From Ditylenchus dipsaci (Eukaryota > Nematoda > Chromadorea > Rhabditida > Anguinidae): a stretch of 64,000 nucleotides of DNA. The notes below the pieces were generated by a model. The model was not told the DNA's origin. It was given only the letters and a program-made list of their open reading frames with translations, and did no database searches. The stretch is from NCBI GenBank assembly GCA_004194705.1, contig SADC01000350.1:558001-622000 (forward strand). Direction: 5' to 3'. This document shows positions 11,778 through 21,004 of the stretch, piece after piece (within the stretch, counting starts at the first letter, position 1; each line of letters opens with the position of its first letter). The position numbers and the translations under genes were made by a program.

Positions 11778-12047
11778 TTGCGTGATTGTATTTGTTATTG
11801 CTGTGTGCTTAACTTACTTTCGCGTTAATAAATAATAATAATAAGAACATCAGAAAGTTACCTTGACTCTTCTGGATCGCTTGGTCGCTGGACTTTCACT
11901 CATTGCGAACACTTAAAACCGATAAATATTTTTTAGTCAATACTCTTGACACAGTGTAGCTTCGATCTTGTGTGAGTTTTGAACGGTTCCCAGGAACTAG
12001 ACTATATTGAGGATTGACTTTAAAGGCCTCATGAATGGTAACTTATG

Positions 12048-12151
12048 AAAGCGATAAAAAGACTAAAAAGCGATAAAAAGACTAAAAAAATTCAAACGAA
12101 AATTAATTCTCGTTTGAATTTTTATCGCTTTTTAATCTTTTTATCGCTTTT
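12048..12151. repeat. Inverted repeat of GCGATAAAAAGACT units
   Basis: Two tandem GCGATAAAAAGACTAAAAA words are followed by AATTCAAACGA and the exact inverse. This makes a hairpin of about 45-bp arms, a miniature version of the array-ended elements elsewhere. The remainder of 11906-12565 shows no gene. Confidence 0.75.
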
Positions 12152-12565
12152 GACATCCATGGCTTTATTACGATTTATTACCGATGCGAGCATTTTCTTC
12201 AGAATTTCACGTTGAACAAGATAGAGGAAAAAAATCGCGAAAAAGTGCTACTAGCGGTTCATTACAGTGGTTGAATGTATGAAATCGGACAGTTTCAGGT
12301 TGTTTTCATTATTTGAATGATAAGTAAAATTATTTTTTTTGAACAATCGTCGATAATTGGAACAGGCTATTTGTTTCATATCTCGATTTTTGCCCATTAC
12401 TAAGTTTCTTTCATGATTTTACAAAAAAAAATGCAAAAACACGTTTAACATGGTATACGGCTGAGGTGCCAGCAATAGTTCAATGCAAGGTATTAACGGC
12501 TTCGTATATTTTTTTTCGTTCTTGAAGGTTTTTAAAGTAAATTTTATTATTGAACCAAAAGATAT

Positions 12566-13291
12566 CTACACCACTTCGTATCTTTTTGCAGAATGAGATT
12601 TTAACATTTTCCTGACATAAACCGAGTAGATAATAGCAGATACGGCAGAAAGTGCGCATATCACAGTATTTCCTCTAAGTGTTTCTTGTTGAATAACTTC
12701 GCGACATCCCATAAGAATTATCCTATTGTTTTGTAATTGGTTTTCAGACTCTGTACAACTTGCTGGAAGATAGAGCCGGGGAGAGTAGCGCTGGTTGATA
12801 AACCACCTAAAACAATTTTTTCAAAAGCTACGTAAAACAAGGGCATTTTACCTGCTCTCTTTGTACTCAAGTAAAGCATTGCGTACACCACAGCATTTGT
12901 TCTGAATATATTAGATTGTATCAAGTTTTTCCTTTTAAGTTTACTTTGGATTGGATGCGATCTAGTGAGTTCGTGAAATCTAATTGCTCGCCATAATCTT
13001 GTTGGACAGAAACAACACAGAGTGCAACATTGTTAGTGTCAACCATAATTGTTAATGCGAGTGTCAGAAACCCTAGCTTCAGGCAAGTAGAAAGAAAATA
13101 TAAGTTGTACACTGAATAGACAACTTAGGAATTGAAGGGAAAAACAAGTATAATCTTACGAAAATTTCCAAAGTTTTAATGTCCAGGTGGTCATCAGTGG
13201 ACAGAAATTGCTTCTCTTTGTTTAACCAAATATACAGGTTAAAAAGAAAACGGCACATAGATCCACACAAATGTTGGAATACAAAGCACAT
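12566..13291 (-). CDS. Tetraspanin (C-terminal half clear; N-terminal exons tentative)
   Basis: Tetraspanins are four-pass membrane scaffold proteins. Reading the minus strand, exon 12945-13072 encodes a membrane segment (GFLTLALTIMVDTNNVALCV, TM3) and VVSVQQDYGEQ...LDRIQSK. Exon 12852-12901 gives NKCCGVRNALLEYKESR with the diagnostic CCG. Exon 12566-12807 gives the large-loop cysteines (LPASC, then LMGC), TM4 (GNTVICALSAVSAIIYSVYV) and a short cytoplasmic tail RKMLKSHSAKRYEVV before the stop. Introns of 44 bp (12808-12851) and 43 bp (12902-12944) keep phase. Upstream, 13160-13291 encodes CRFLFNLYIWL and STDDHLDIKTLEIF, plausible for TM1 and the small loop. TM2 and the exon phase there are not resolved, so the 5' part may be wrong or damaged. 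C-terminal identification rests on CCG plus PASC plus GC plus TM4. Confidence 0.75.
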
Positions 13292-14380
13292 AGAAATTGG
13301 TCAGTTTTCAAAACCTGATAATAATCCCAATTGAGCCACACTATTGTTGTTTGACCCAATAAACTAAAAACTGTCCATCCTAACTGAAAATTGAAAAGAT
13401 GAGTAGAAAATTCAGTTGATATCTAAATTAAAATACCACAGTGAAATTGGTAAAAGCCATTGAAGGAAATTTCGTATCAATATGTTGGCACATTTTGATT
13501 TGTTCGAAGAATGAGATGATCAGAGAAAATATAGCATGGCTTTAAAAAAAACTATTCTTTCGCGGTGGATTGGTACGAGAATGGACGAAAGGAAGGAGGG
13601 GTGAAAGAGCGGATCTAGGCTTGGCCAACGAGCAGCACCATCACAAACGCTCTTGCGCAAATATTGACTTAACAACTATCCACCAGCATTTATAGTTGTT
13701 TATTTACAGACGTCTTTGACCATAACATGAAATTTAGACGTAAAATGTAAAGGAGAATAAAGTTATGATTTTTTGACAGCAAAAATATTTGAAAAAATAT
13801 CTGTAAAAATGGAACGAGAAAAGAAGTTGAAAAAATATGGCCTATTGAAAATTTTGCGCGGGACAATCCAGAACGCGTGGCCATGGCCCTTTAAAGGGTG
13901 GTGATAATTTTTTAGATAAAAAGACAGCTATAAACCTCTGACAAGAGAGCAAAAATACGATAATGCAAAATCCAAACTCCTTATTATCCTTATTAATAAA
14001 AAAACAGTTAGTTTTTATCAGTTAGTTTTTTTTATCAGTAAGCATCTTTTCAGGAATATTCTCTTTTTGGTAAGAACCGGTCAAAATAATTTATTGGTAA
14101 TTCAATAAAAATTAGAACGAAACGCTACTCACATTCCTCCCAACTCGCTCACATTCCTCCCAACTACAGTTTGGTGGTATTTTTACATTTCTTGTAAATC
14201 TTGCAAAACACAATTGTACTGCTGTCAAACCATCTTTATAATGCTCGAATTAGTGCAGAAAACCGGATTTGCAACCCAAAAACATGATTTTTTGATTCAG
14301 TCGACGACCACTTTGTTTTGAAACATCTTTTTTAAACATCCAGCAAACCTGCAGTCGGTTCATAGAAAATTTTTGACGCT
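13292..14380. other. No gene seen; repeat fragments
   Basis: AT-rich filler. It holds one end of the TTTAAAGG-type MITE (GCGTGGCCATGGCCCTTTAAAGG at 13874-13897, also at 21764-21787). It also holds a 19-bp direct repeat of CTCACATTCCTCCCAACT (14129-14166) and a remnant of the CAAACCATCTT...GTGCAGAAAA repeat (14227-14270). Confidence 0.6.
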
Positions 14381-14381
14381 A

Positions 14382-14541
14382 CAGTCCACTCTCGATACAG
14401 TGTAGCTCGCGGGATCGGACACTATATCGAGGGTACACTGTAAGCCAGTTTAGCTTAGAGCTGACTAAATGAGGTTGAAAAAATGTACACTGTATCGAGA
14501 TCTACACTATATCGAGGGTACACTGTATCGAGAGTTGACTG
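14382..14541. mobile_element. pogo-like MITE, TA-flanked
   Basis: Inverted ends CAGTCCACTCTCGATACAG and CAGTCAACTCTCGATACAG, flanked by TA at 14380-14381 and 14542-14543. The interior repeats ACACTATATCGAGGGTACAC. It belongs to the same superfamily as 15995-16834 and 60215-60452. Confidence 0.8.
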
Positions 14542-14785
14542 TACTTGCATATACCCCCCCCCAAATCAACTTTTTTAAAAGTGTTTTAAAACACACTATA
14601 TCGACTCAAAATTGCCTCAGGAGTTCGAAAAAGACATTATTTTTGAGTTCTGGTCAATAAAAAATTGAGTTTTGGGCACTTTTGAATTTCGACTTTTTAC
14701 CTGTTTTATCATGTTTTGGTCACTGGAGCTGGGCAAAAATAGTCTCTAAATGCATTTTTGATCAAAAGTCTTGCTCGGAATTATG

Positions 14786-14856
14786 TCTAAGGTAAGTGAG
14801 TGCGCGCATCTCTAACCAACCAAGCCCCCAATTTTGGGGCGTGGTTGGGGGGGGGG
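14786..14856. mobile_element. GC-core foldback MITE, half copy 2
   Basis: Only the left arm (TCTAAGGTAAGTGAGTGCGC through CAACCAAGCCCCC) is present. The second arm is replaced by GTGGTTGGGGGGGG. Confidence 0.7.
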
Positions 14857-15045
14857 GTATATGCAAGTAGCGCCAAATTTTTTAATTAACAAAATATCTG
14901 CATTACCTACAATATCTGAAAACCTTTTGAATTTAGGAGAAGCCCGTCTATTAGAAAGAATACGGTACCCACACAGAATCTAAAATTGAAAACCAAAAAA
15001 GATCGGTTTTTATTTTTTTCATTTTATGATCGAGAGTACTTCTCG

Positions 15046-15146
15046 GAATCATCTCTAACTCTCAAGCCCCCTGTGCCCTTTTCGGGGGCGTAGGGGGCTT
15101 GGTTGCTTGGGGTTGAGATGCGCACACCCACATACCTTAGACACAA
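15046..15146. mobile_element. GC-core foldback MITE, copy 3
   Basis: Palindrome centred on AAGCCCCCTGTGCCC / GGGGGCGTAGGGGGCTT, ending in CCACATACCTTAGA. The following 15147-15480 (GGGGCC...GCAT mirror, TTATTCCCTTCCCTCCC, GGGTCGAGAAACACGAATAT) is the outer part of the same long element seen complete at 41604-42436. Confidence 0.8.
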
Positions 15147-15480
15147 ATCACTCGAAAGTGACTCTGGATGCATGAAAAAGCATGCATACCAGAGTTTATT
15201 TATGCGGTAGGCCCCAGTATTCAAAACTATGTTCAACATCTTCTTGTTAGTGGCCCCTGTGTGATTAGTGGCCCCTTTTATTCCCTTCCCTCCCAATACA
15301 GCCCTTATTCCCTTTAAAATTCAAAAAGCGTTAATTAAAAAAAAATTTCCAATTTTTCTAAAACTTTACCTTGGGAGACCAAGGCAAATCGCGAAAAAAA
15401 ATTTTTCACTTTCACAGAATCTGATGATCATTTCCCGTGAAAATCCGGGTCGAGAAACACGAATATGCAATCGGTTTTGA

Positions 15481-15994
15481 AAAAATTCACCTCGAAAGTG
15501 GGTCAGCCGTTGGGGGGGGGGGGCAAGTAAAGTCTAGCCGAGTTGGACCGGCGCGAGTTGGGATCGGCGCGAGTTGGGATGGGTGCGAGTTGGGTTTTTA
15601 CCAAAAATTAAACCAGAAGCATTCCTGAGCACTTTGAATTCATCTCTAAAAATTATAAATTCGTTTGTTTTTTTCAGTTTTAATCCGCTCTTCAGTGATT
15701 TCCATCGTTGTTCGACTCGTATCGGATATTATCGAATCTTGGTAAACGTCAAATGGGAAGCCTCATCCACCTTCACGCTAAAATAAAACATCAAAAAACT
15801 TTGGCAAAAGTTGAGTCAATATCTCAAATTATCACAAAATGACAAAAAAATCTTGACTCAAGGAAAATACAACGGGATTATGGATAATATTCTACTCGAT
15901 TATTTCTGAGCGTCAACATAAAGAAATTTTTGAATTTTTCACCATGAAGACTTATTAATGGTTTTTAATGGGCCGCATTAAATGAATGAGTGTA
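15481..15994. other. No gene seen
   Basis: A G-run (15515-15523) and a short tandem GGCGCGAGTTGGGAT repeat (15549-15595) are followed by AT-rich sequence without splice-consistent coding blocks. Confidence 0.5.
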
Positions 15995-16834
15995 CAGTCG
16001 AACTGCGATAACCGACACCCCTAGGGACCGCCCTAAGTGTCGGGTTATCAGGGGTGTGGGGTTATTGGGGGTATCGGGTTATTGGGCATATCATTTTACC
16101 AGGCTTAAATCTGTTTATTCCAACGCAAAAACAGCAATCATGACAAGCAATGAACAAATTTGTAGAAAGCGGTTAGTTTTCTCTGCTTCTCGTTTTTCTT
16201 TATGTCTTGGTAAAAGTAGCTGAAAACAGTGGGATCGCTGAAGTTTCATTCCACGTAGTGTTGGACAAGGTTGAAGGCGGCTCCAGCTTCTAAGGGGTGA
16301 CGACTGGCTGCTCCATTTCTTCTTTCACTGGCTTGCTGTTGTGAAGTCGTTGATGTCCTCCTCCACCGCTGAGACTTACCAAATTATTTCCTCCTGATCC
16401 AAGTGATCCAAGAGTGATCCAAGTTATGTACATGAATACCTTCAAGTCGAATCTCGAATTCAAACTTCAAGTACGTGAACACCTTCGAGTTCAAGTTCGA
16501 GTTCGGATTTTCGGCTACGTCAAAACACTTACTCCTAACTCGAACGCGGACTCGAAGTACGTGAACAAGCCATAAAAGAAAAAAAAACAATAGAAAAATG
16601 ACATTTAAAATTCTTTTAAAATTCTGGGGAAAATATTGAATATGTTAGATGTCGGGTTATCGAGGGTTATTCTATTGTACCGGACCAGGTCTAAGGTGTC
16701 GGATTAACGTGGGTGTCGGCTTATTGTGTGTCGAGTTATCAAGACAAAAAGTTTTTCAGGTTTTCTTTCTCGTCCAACCAATTTTTTTTTAAGTGTCGGA
16801 TTTTGAGGGATGTCAGGTTATCGGAGTTTGACTG
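15995..16834. mobile_element. pogo-like nonautonomous element with GTGTCGGGTTAT words
   Basis: Ends CAGTCGAACTGCGATAACC and (inverted) CAGTCAAACTCCGATAACC, flanked by TA (15993-15994 and 16835-16836). Inside, GTGTCGGGTTAT-type words are repeated near both ends. A further repeat with ACGTGAACACCTTCGAGTTC (16420-16570), also present at 32670-32830, is nested in the middle. Confidence 0.8.
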
Positions 16835-16847
16835 TATTGGGTGTTAC

Positions 16848-16994
16848 TAGGGTTGCTGAAAAAAGATGATTAGTTTAATATTCCCAGGAAAAACACTGAT
16901 TTTTTGTAAAAATTGATCATATTCTACTTTTCTGATAGAGATTATCACCAGAATATCACCGAAAATATTACCACCGGTGTTTTCAGCAACCCTA
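16848..16994. mobile_element. hAT-type MITE
   Basis: 147 bp with ends TAGGGTTGCTGAAAA and its inverse. The flanking octamers GGTGTTAC (16840-16847) and GGTATTAC (16995-17002) differ at one base, fitting a slightly aged 8-bp TSD. The tip is the same TAGGGTTG as the hAT at 55052. Confidence 0.8.
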
Positions 16995-17259
16995 GGTATT
17001 ACCCTGGATCTTTCCTAGGCCTTATTTTTTCACACTTATTTAACTCAACAGATAACACTCTTGATACCCCTGGGTAAAGTAATTAAGATTATTAAAAGCA
17101 GGTTAACTTCAGAGAGAAAATGAAAAAAAATGAGGTTTGGAGGTATTTACCATACAGTGTTTCCAATTTTCACAGATTGAATATTCGAGTGTCACGGTCA
17201 TTCTGATGTCATTGTCAGTGTCGAAATTGGAAGCACTGATACCATATCTAAAAATTATT

Positions 17260-17676
17260 GGCTCTGTCCACAGTCGAGTTGACCCCGCATCTTTTTAGGG
17301 GTCAACTTTTTTCAAAAGGGCTAAAATATCAATTTTTTGATGAAAAAGTGCCAAATCTTATATTTATGACCTCCACTCAACTTTTTGAGTTCTACAAGTT
17401 GGATTTAACAGAAATATGAAGTCTTGTCTCAATTTTTTTTAGCAAATATTGACCCCTAAGTTGACCCCTCTTGACCCTTAACTTTTTTCCCGCACCAATT
17501 TTCATACGTCAAAATTGAAGAAATCACTCAAAAAATTTCTAAATTGTAGTGTAGAGCACAAAAATTTGTCTTAGGGTGATAAACATCAAAATACAAAAAT
17601 TTCGACAGAAATTTTGACGTTTTTGAATTTAAGAAAAAGTTCATCCTAAAAGTAGACCCCGACTATGGACAGGGCC
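17260..17676. mobile_element. MITE with CTGTCCATAGTCG termini
   Basis: Inverted ends GGCTCTGTCCACAGTCG and GGCCCTGTCCATAGTCG. Subterminal GTTGACCCC words are repeated at 17280-17310 and 17445-17480. No coding content. The interval 17003-17259 beside it shows no gene. Confidence 0.75.
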
Positions 17677-17948
17677 ATTGGATCGGATATCGGTTGTGAA
17701 TTATTGATGGATATCGGATACCGAGTTTCGGGTATTTTTTATCAATTTTGAAAAAAAATAAAAAAAGTTTCCGAAAATGGGTCAATTTTTTGGATACTGG
17801 ATGTAAAAAAGTGCCGGATATCGGATGAGGGATATCCGATGCAGCGTTGGTATATACTCCCAAAATATGGTTAATCATTTTTTCTGTGGCAAATTTACTT
17901 TTTTTGTAGCAAAAATGTTTTATTTGTGGCAAATTTTCTTTGTAGCTA

Positions 17949-18719
17949 CCGTATTTTCTTTATTAATGAACCCGGGTTCATTATTTTTCAACCCTCTTGG
18001 AGGGGGGTTCATTATTAGAGAGGGGTTCATTATTAGATAGGGGTTCATTATTTTCCAAACAACTAACCGCAAAGTCACCGAAAAATTTTGAGCCGCGAAA
18101 GTGTTGTGCAGACTGTCTAATCATTTTCACCAGTAGGGTGTGTCTGTTGTTCAATAGCTGTTGCGTACTTTGTTCTCATTCCATGATCATCTTGCTCCTT
18201 TTAAATGAGCTTGAACGAAGATCTGCAATCGCAGAGGGAGGCCATGCAGGAATCAAAAAACAGCTTGGAGCGCGAGGCCATTCTGCGAGATGACGGAGAG
18301 TAAATAAGACAGGATGCCGGTGGTCAAGAGGTTAGCTTTACACTTCTTTAGTTAGTGAATGAATAAATGAAGGAGTTGAAAGTGGAACCAATTGTACAAA
18401 GTTCATCCAGGTTCCTTTTTACATTTCAATGCTTTCTTCAATTCTTATCTTTCTCAGGCCCCAGATGTCTGCTGGAACAAGCCCTTCAAGGAAAAGATTC
18501 ACCTCTATTACGCCACTTGGATGAGCAACGGAGATCGGCAAGAATTCATGGCTGCAGGAAACCCGGAAGCGCCGTTATTGGAAGTGGTCTTGGATTGGGT
18601 GGATCACGCTTACTATGAGAGGGGGGGGGGTTAATTATTAGATAGGTGTTCATTATTTTTCAACCTCTTGCTAGAGGGGTTCATTATTAGATAGGGGTTC
18701 ATTAATAGAGAAAATACGG
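17949..18719 (+). mobile_element. Nested Tc5/pogo-type transposon remnant
   Basis: Inverted ends CCGTATTTTCT / AGAAAATACGG flanked by TA (17947-17948 and 18720-18721). Subterminal GGGGTTCATTATTAGATA words are repeated at 17994-18055 and 18628-18705. It contains a transposase fragment and was inserted into the long array of the host element. Confidence 0.8.
18205..18632 (+). pseudogene. DDE transposase C-terminal fragment (pogo/Tc5-like)
   Basis: After an acceptor TTTCTCAG near 18459, the sequence reads APDVCWNKPFKEKIHLYYAT, then WMSNGDRQEF, AAGNPEAP and VVLDWVDHAYYE. The order D-V-NKPFK, W, then a C-terminal WV-AW-type motif is the end of the DDE_1 catalytic domain of pogo/Tc5 transposases. 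The catalytic Asp residues and the DNA-binding domain are missing. An upstream coding-looking piece (MSLNEDLQSQREAMQES from 18208) may be part of the same gene. The element is too deleted to be autonomous. Confidence 0.65.
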
Positions 18720-18722
18720 TAA

Positions 18723-19490
18723 TTTACTTTTTTTTGTGGCAAATTTATTTTGTAGCAAATTTACTTTTTTGTGACAAATTTACTTTTTTTGTGGCAAATT
18801 TACTTTTTTGTGGCAAATTTATTTTGTGGCAAATTTACTTTTTTTGTGACAAATTTACTTTTTTGTGGCAAATTTACTTTTTTTGTGGCAAATTTACTTT
18901 TTTTGTGACAAATTTACTTTTTTGTGGCAAATTTACTTTTTTTGTGGCAAATTTACTTTTTTTGTGGCAAATTTACTTTTTTTGTAGCAAATTTACTTTT
19001 TTTTTGTGGCAAATTTACTTTTTTTGTGGCAAATTTACTTTTTTTGTGGCAAATTTACTTTTTTTGTGGCAAATTTACTTTTTTTGTGGCAAATTTACTT
19101 TTTTTGTGGCAAATTTACTTTTTTTGTGGCAAATTTACTTTTTTTTGTGGCAAATTTACTTTTTTTGTGGCAAATTTACTTTTTTTGTAGCGAATTTACT
19201 TTTTTTTGTGGCAAATTTACTTTTTTTGTGGCAAATTTACTTTTTTTGTGGCAAATTTACTTTTTTTGTGGCAAATTTACTTTTTTTTGTGGCAAATTTA
19301 CTTTTTTTGTGGCAAATTTACTTTTTTTGTGGCGAATTTACTTTTTTTGTGGCAAATTTACTTTTTTTTGTGGCAAATTTACTTTTTTTGTGGCGAATTT
19401 ACTTTTTTTGTGGCAAATTTACTTTGTTTTGTGGCAAGTTTTTTTTTCTGTAGCAAATTTACTCTTTTTTGTAGCAAATCCGATTTTTGT
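18723..19490. repeat. Minisatellite, unit GTGGCAAATTTACTTTTTTT
   Basis: About 36 head-to-tail units of 19-22 bp, differing mostly in T-run length and in GTGGC versus GTAGC or GTGAC. The long ORFs reading WQIYFFCGKFTFF on this stretch are artefacts of the repeat. Confidence 0.97.
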
Positions 19491-20569
19491 CTGTAGCGCA
19501 TATACTTGAGTTGGTGTGCTTATTTATTTATTCTAAATTCTCAGAACTTGTATTCTGAGTTTAAGAAAGACTTGGATTTCATGAAAGACAGGTGGATTAA
19601 TTGCTGGTAAAGCTGCTGGGCTCTAGGTCTAATATAGCACACACAGCTGGCACACTCTCGGCTGATTCATTGCTCAACATCCTCTGATAGATAAGTTATG
19701 AAATTCTTGAATTCAAGCTTACAGGATTTACCATCAGTACAATGCATGATGATAATTCTATCAACCTTAGCCACATTATGCCCCACCACTTTGAGAAGAG
19801 CAACACTTCAGTCCGTACTCTTTTAGATCTTAACAGGCTTTCTCTTGTGAAGATAAGAGTGTTGGCAGAAATAGCAGGGTACAAGTGGGATCTTCTGAAA
19901 CTGCCTGTGATCTTTCAGGAATTTGCAGTTTTCGGGTGCTGGACCAAACCGAAATTCACAGTTCACTTTTCTCGAAAATCGGTTTTCAGTCTAAAAAACT
20001 AAAAGCGGTATGCGGATCAAGTGTATCAACAGATATATATATGTTTCTGAAATTTTTAAAAAATAAATAAGCACACCAACTCAAGTATATGCGCTACAGA
20101 CAAAAATCGGATTTGCTACAAAAAAGAGTAAATTTGCTACAGAAAAAAGTAAATTTGCCACAAAAAAGCAAATTTGCCACAAAAAAAGTAAATTTGCCAC
20201 AAAAAAAGCAAATTAGCTACAGAAAAAGTTTGCCACAAAAAAACATTTTTGCTACAAAAAAAGTAAATTTGCCACAAAAAGTAAATTTGCCACAAAAAAA
20301 GCAAATTAGCTACAGAAAAAGTTTGCCACAAAAAAAAATTTTTGCTACAAAAAAAGTAAATTTGCCACAAAAAAAGTAAATTTGCCACAAAAAAAGTAAA
20401 TTTGCTACAAAATAAATTTGCCACAAAAAAAGTAAATTTGCCACAGAAAAAATGATTAACCCCAAAATATTACACCCGTTGTGGTGTGACTGTACTATTT
20501 ACTGATAATAAATACAAGTGAACTATAACCACAATTTTTTCCTTAATCGACCAAAAGATAGAAGGCTAA

Positions 20570-21004
20570 ACTGTATTATATGTCCTAACTCAAAATCGCG
20601 ATTTAACCACTTAAAAAGATGTTTTACGTCCTAAAACATACAGAAAACATGTTTTTAGGTGGGGGGCGACACTTTTTTAAGAAAAAATTTTTGACACAAT
20701 TATGGTCATTTTTGACTAAAAATGCTAAAAATTTGCCAATTTTCGAATGGAAACTTTTGTTAGTGTTTTGGCGCCTTTTTAAAATCATCAGCTCACGAGG
20801 CTTAGGCTTAGGCTTGGGCTTAGGCTTTAGGCTTAGGCTTAATACTTTTAGCTCTTTTTCGATTTTTTGTCATTTTTGGTCAAATAATTTTTTCTTAAAA
20901 AAGTGTCGCCCCCACCTAAAAACATGTTTTCTGTATGTTTTAGGACGTAAAACATCTTTTTAAGTGGTTAAATCGCGATTTTGAGTTAGGACATATAATA
21001 CAGT
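20570..21004. mobile_element. Foldback element with internal TTAGGC repeats
   Basis: Arms of about 140 bp (20570-20712 and 20862-21004) are almost perfectly inverted, starting ACTGTATTATATGTCC and including AAGATGTTTTACGTCC. The loop contains a TTAGGC array (20797-20841). Confidence 0.85.
20797..20841 (+). repeat. Interstitial telomere-like (TTAGGC)n
   Basis: Six TTAGGC-type hexamers, some offset by an extra T or changed to TTGGGC. TTAGGC is the telomere unit of most nematodes. Here it sits in the loop of a foldback element, and a second block (GCCTAA orientation) lies at 54558-54596. Confidence 0.75.

Larger units (their letters stand above)
8163..11845 (+). mobile_element. CR1/Jockey-like non-LTR retrotransposon
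   Basis: A near full-length LINE: a 5' leader, ORF1 (8274-8975), an endonuclease-reverse transcriptase region (9029-11777), and a 3' end of AATAATAATAATAA at about 11829-11843. A short 3' microsatellite tail of this kind is typical of CR1-like elements. It lies on the plus strand in intron 1 of the minus-strand RPL11 pseudogene, so the two are antisense. I could not identify a clear target-site duplication. Confidence 0.9.
7562..11903 (-). pseudogene. rpl-11: RPL11 (large ribosomal subunit uL5) pseudogene with introns
   Basis: RPL11 is a 60S subunit protein that contacts 5S rRNA. Exon 1 (11862-11903) encodes MSESPATKRSRRVK and ends at a GT donor. The last two recognisable exons (7741-7928 and 7562-7684) encode [43 protein letters not shown] and the tail PPKPKEARKGRGQRKR. 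Lesions are many. The exon for the N-terminal core (the NICVGESGDRL region) is absent. Exon 7975-8143 matches only its end (KAEEIIDRGLK) and has in-frame stops. One base is lost after KYVP. FQQKYDG has become FQ-stop-KYDG. A 3.7-kb LINE occupies intron 1. Introns are kept, so this is a decayed duplicate and not a processed copy. Homopolymer errors could explain the frameshifts but not the missing exon or the CAG-to-TAG change. Confidence 0.85.
17869..20461. mobile_element. Array-ended element with GTGGCAAATTTAC units, 9-bp TSD
   Basis: Ends GGTTAATCATTTTTTCTGTGG in both inverted positions. Each side is flanked exactly by CCAAAATAT (17860-17868 and 20462-20470). The left terminus carries a long minisatellite of about 20-bp units (18723-19490, roughly 36 copies). 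The right terminus carries about 15 inverted copies (20100-20450). Between them lie a palindromic pair GCACACCAACTCAAGTATAT (around 19498-19525 and 20066-20092), an unrecognised 530-bp core (19530-20063) and a nested pogo-type element (17949-18719). The architecture resembles foldback elements. A 9-bp TSD would suit a Mutator-like transposase, but none is encoded here. Confidence 0.9.

Noticed and set aside
14129..14166. Short direct repeat as a transposon TSD
   Set aside because: The two 18-bp copies are adjacent with nothing between them; a simple duplication.
18734..19509. Long ORFs of 167-239 codons on the plus strand
   Set aside because: They read the GTGGCAAATTTAC minisatellite in several frames at once (WQIYFFCGKFTFF and equivalents). 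An array unit without stop codons explains them.
18723..20450. CRISPR-like array
   Set aside because: Units are contiguous without unique spacers, and the genome is eukaryotic.
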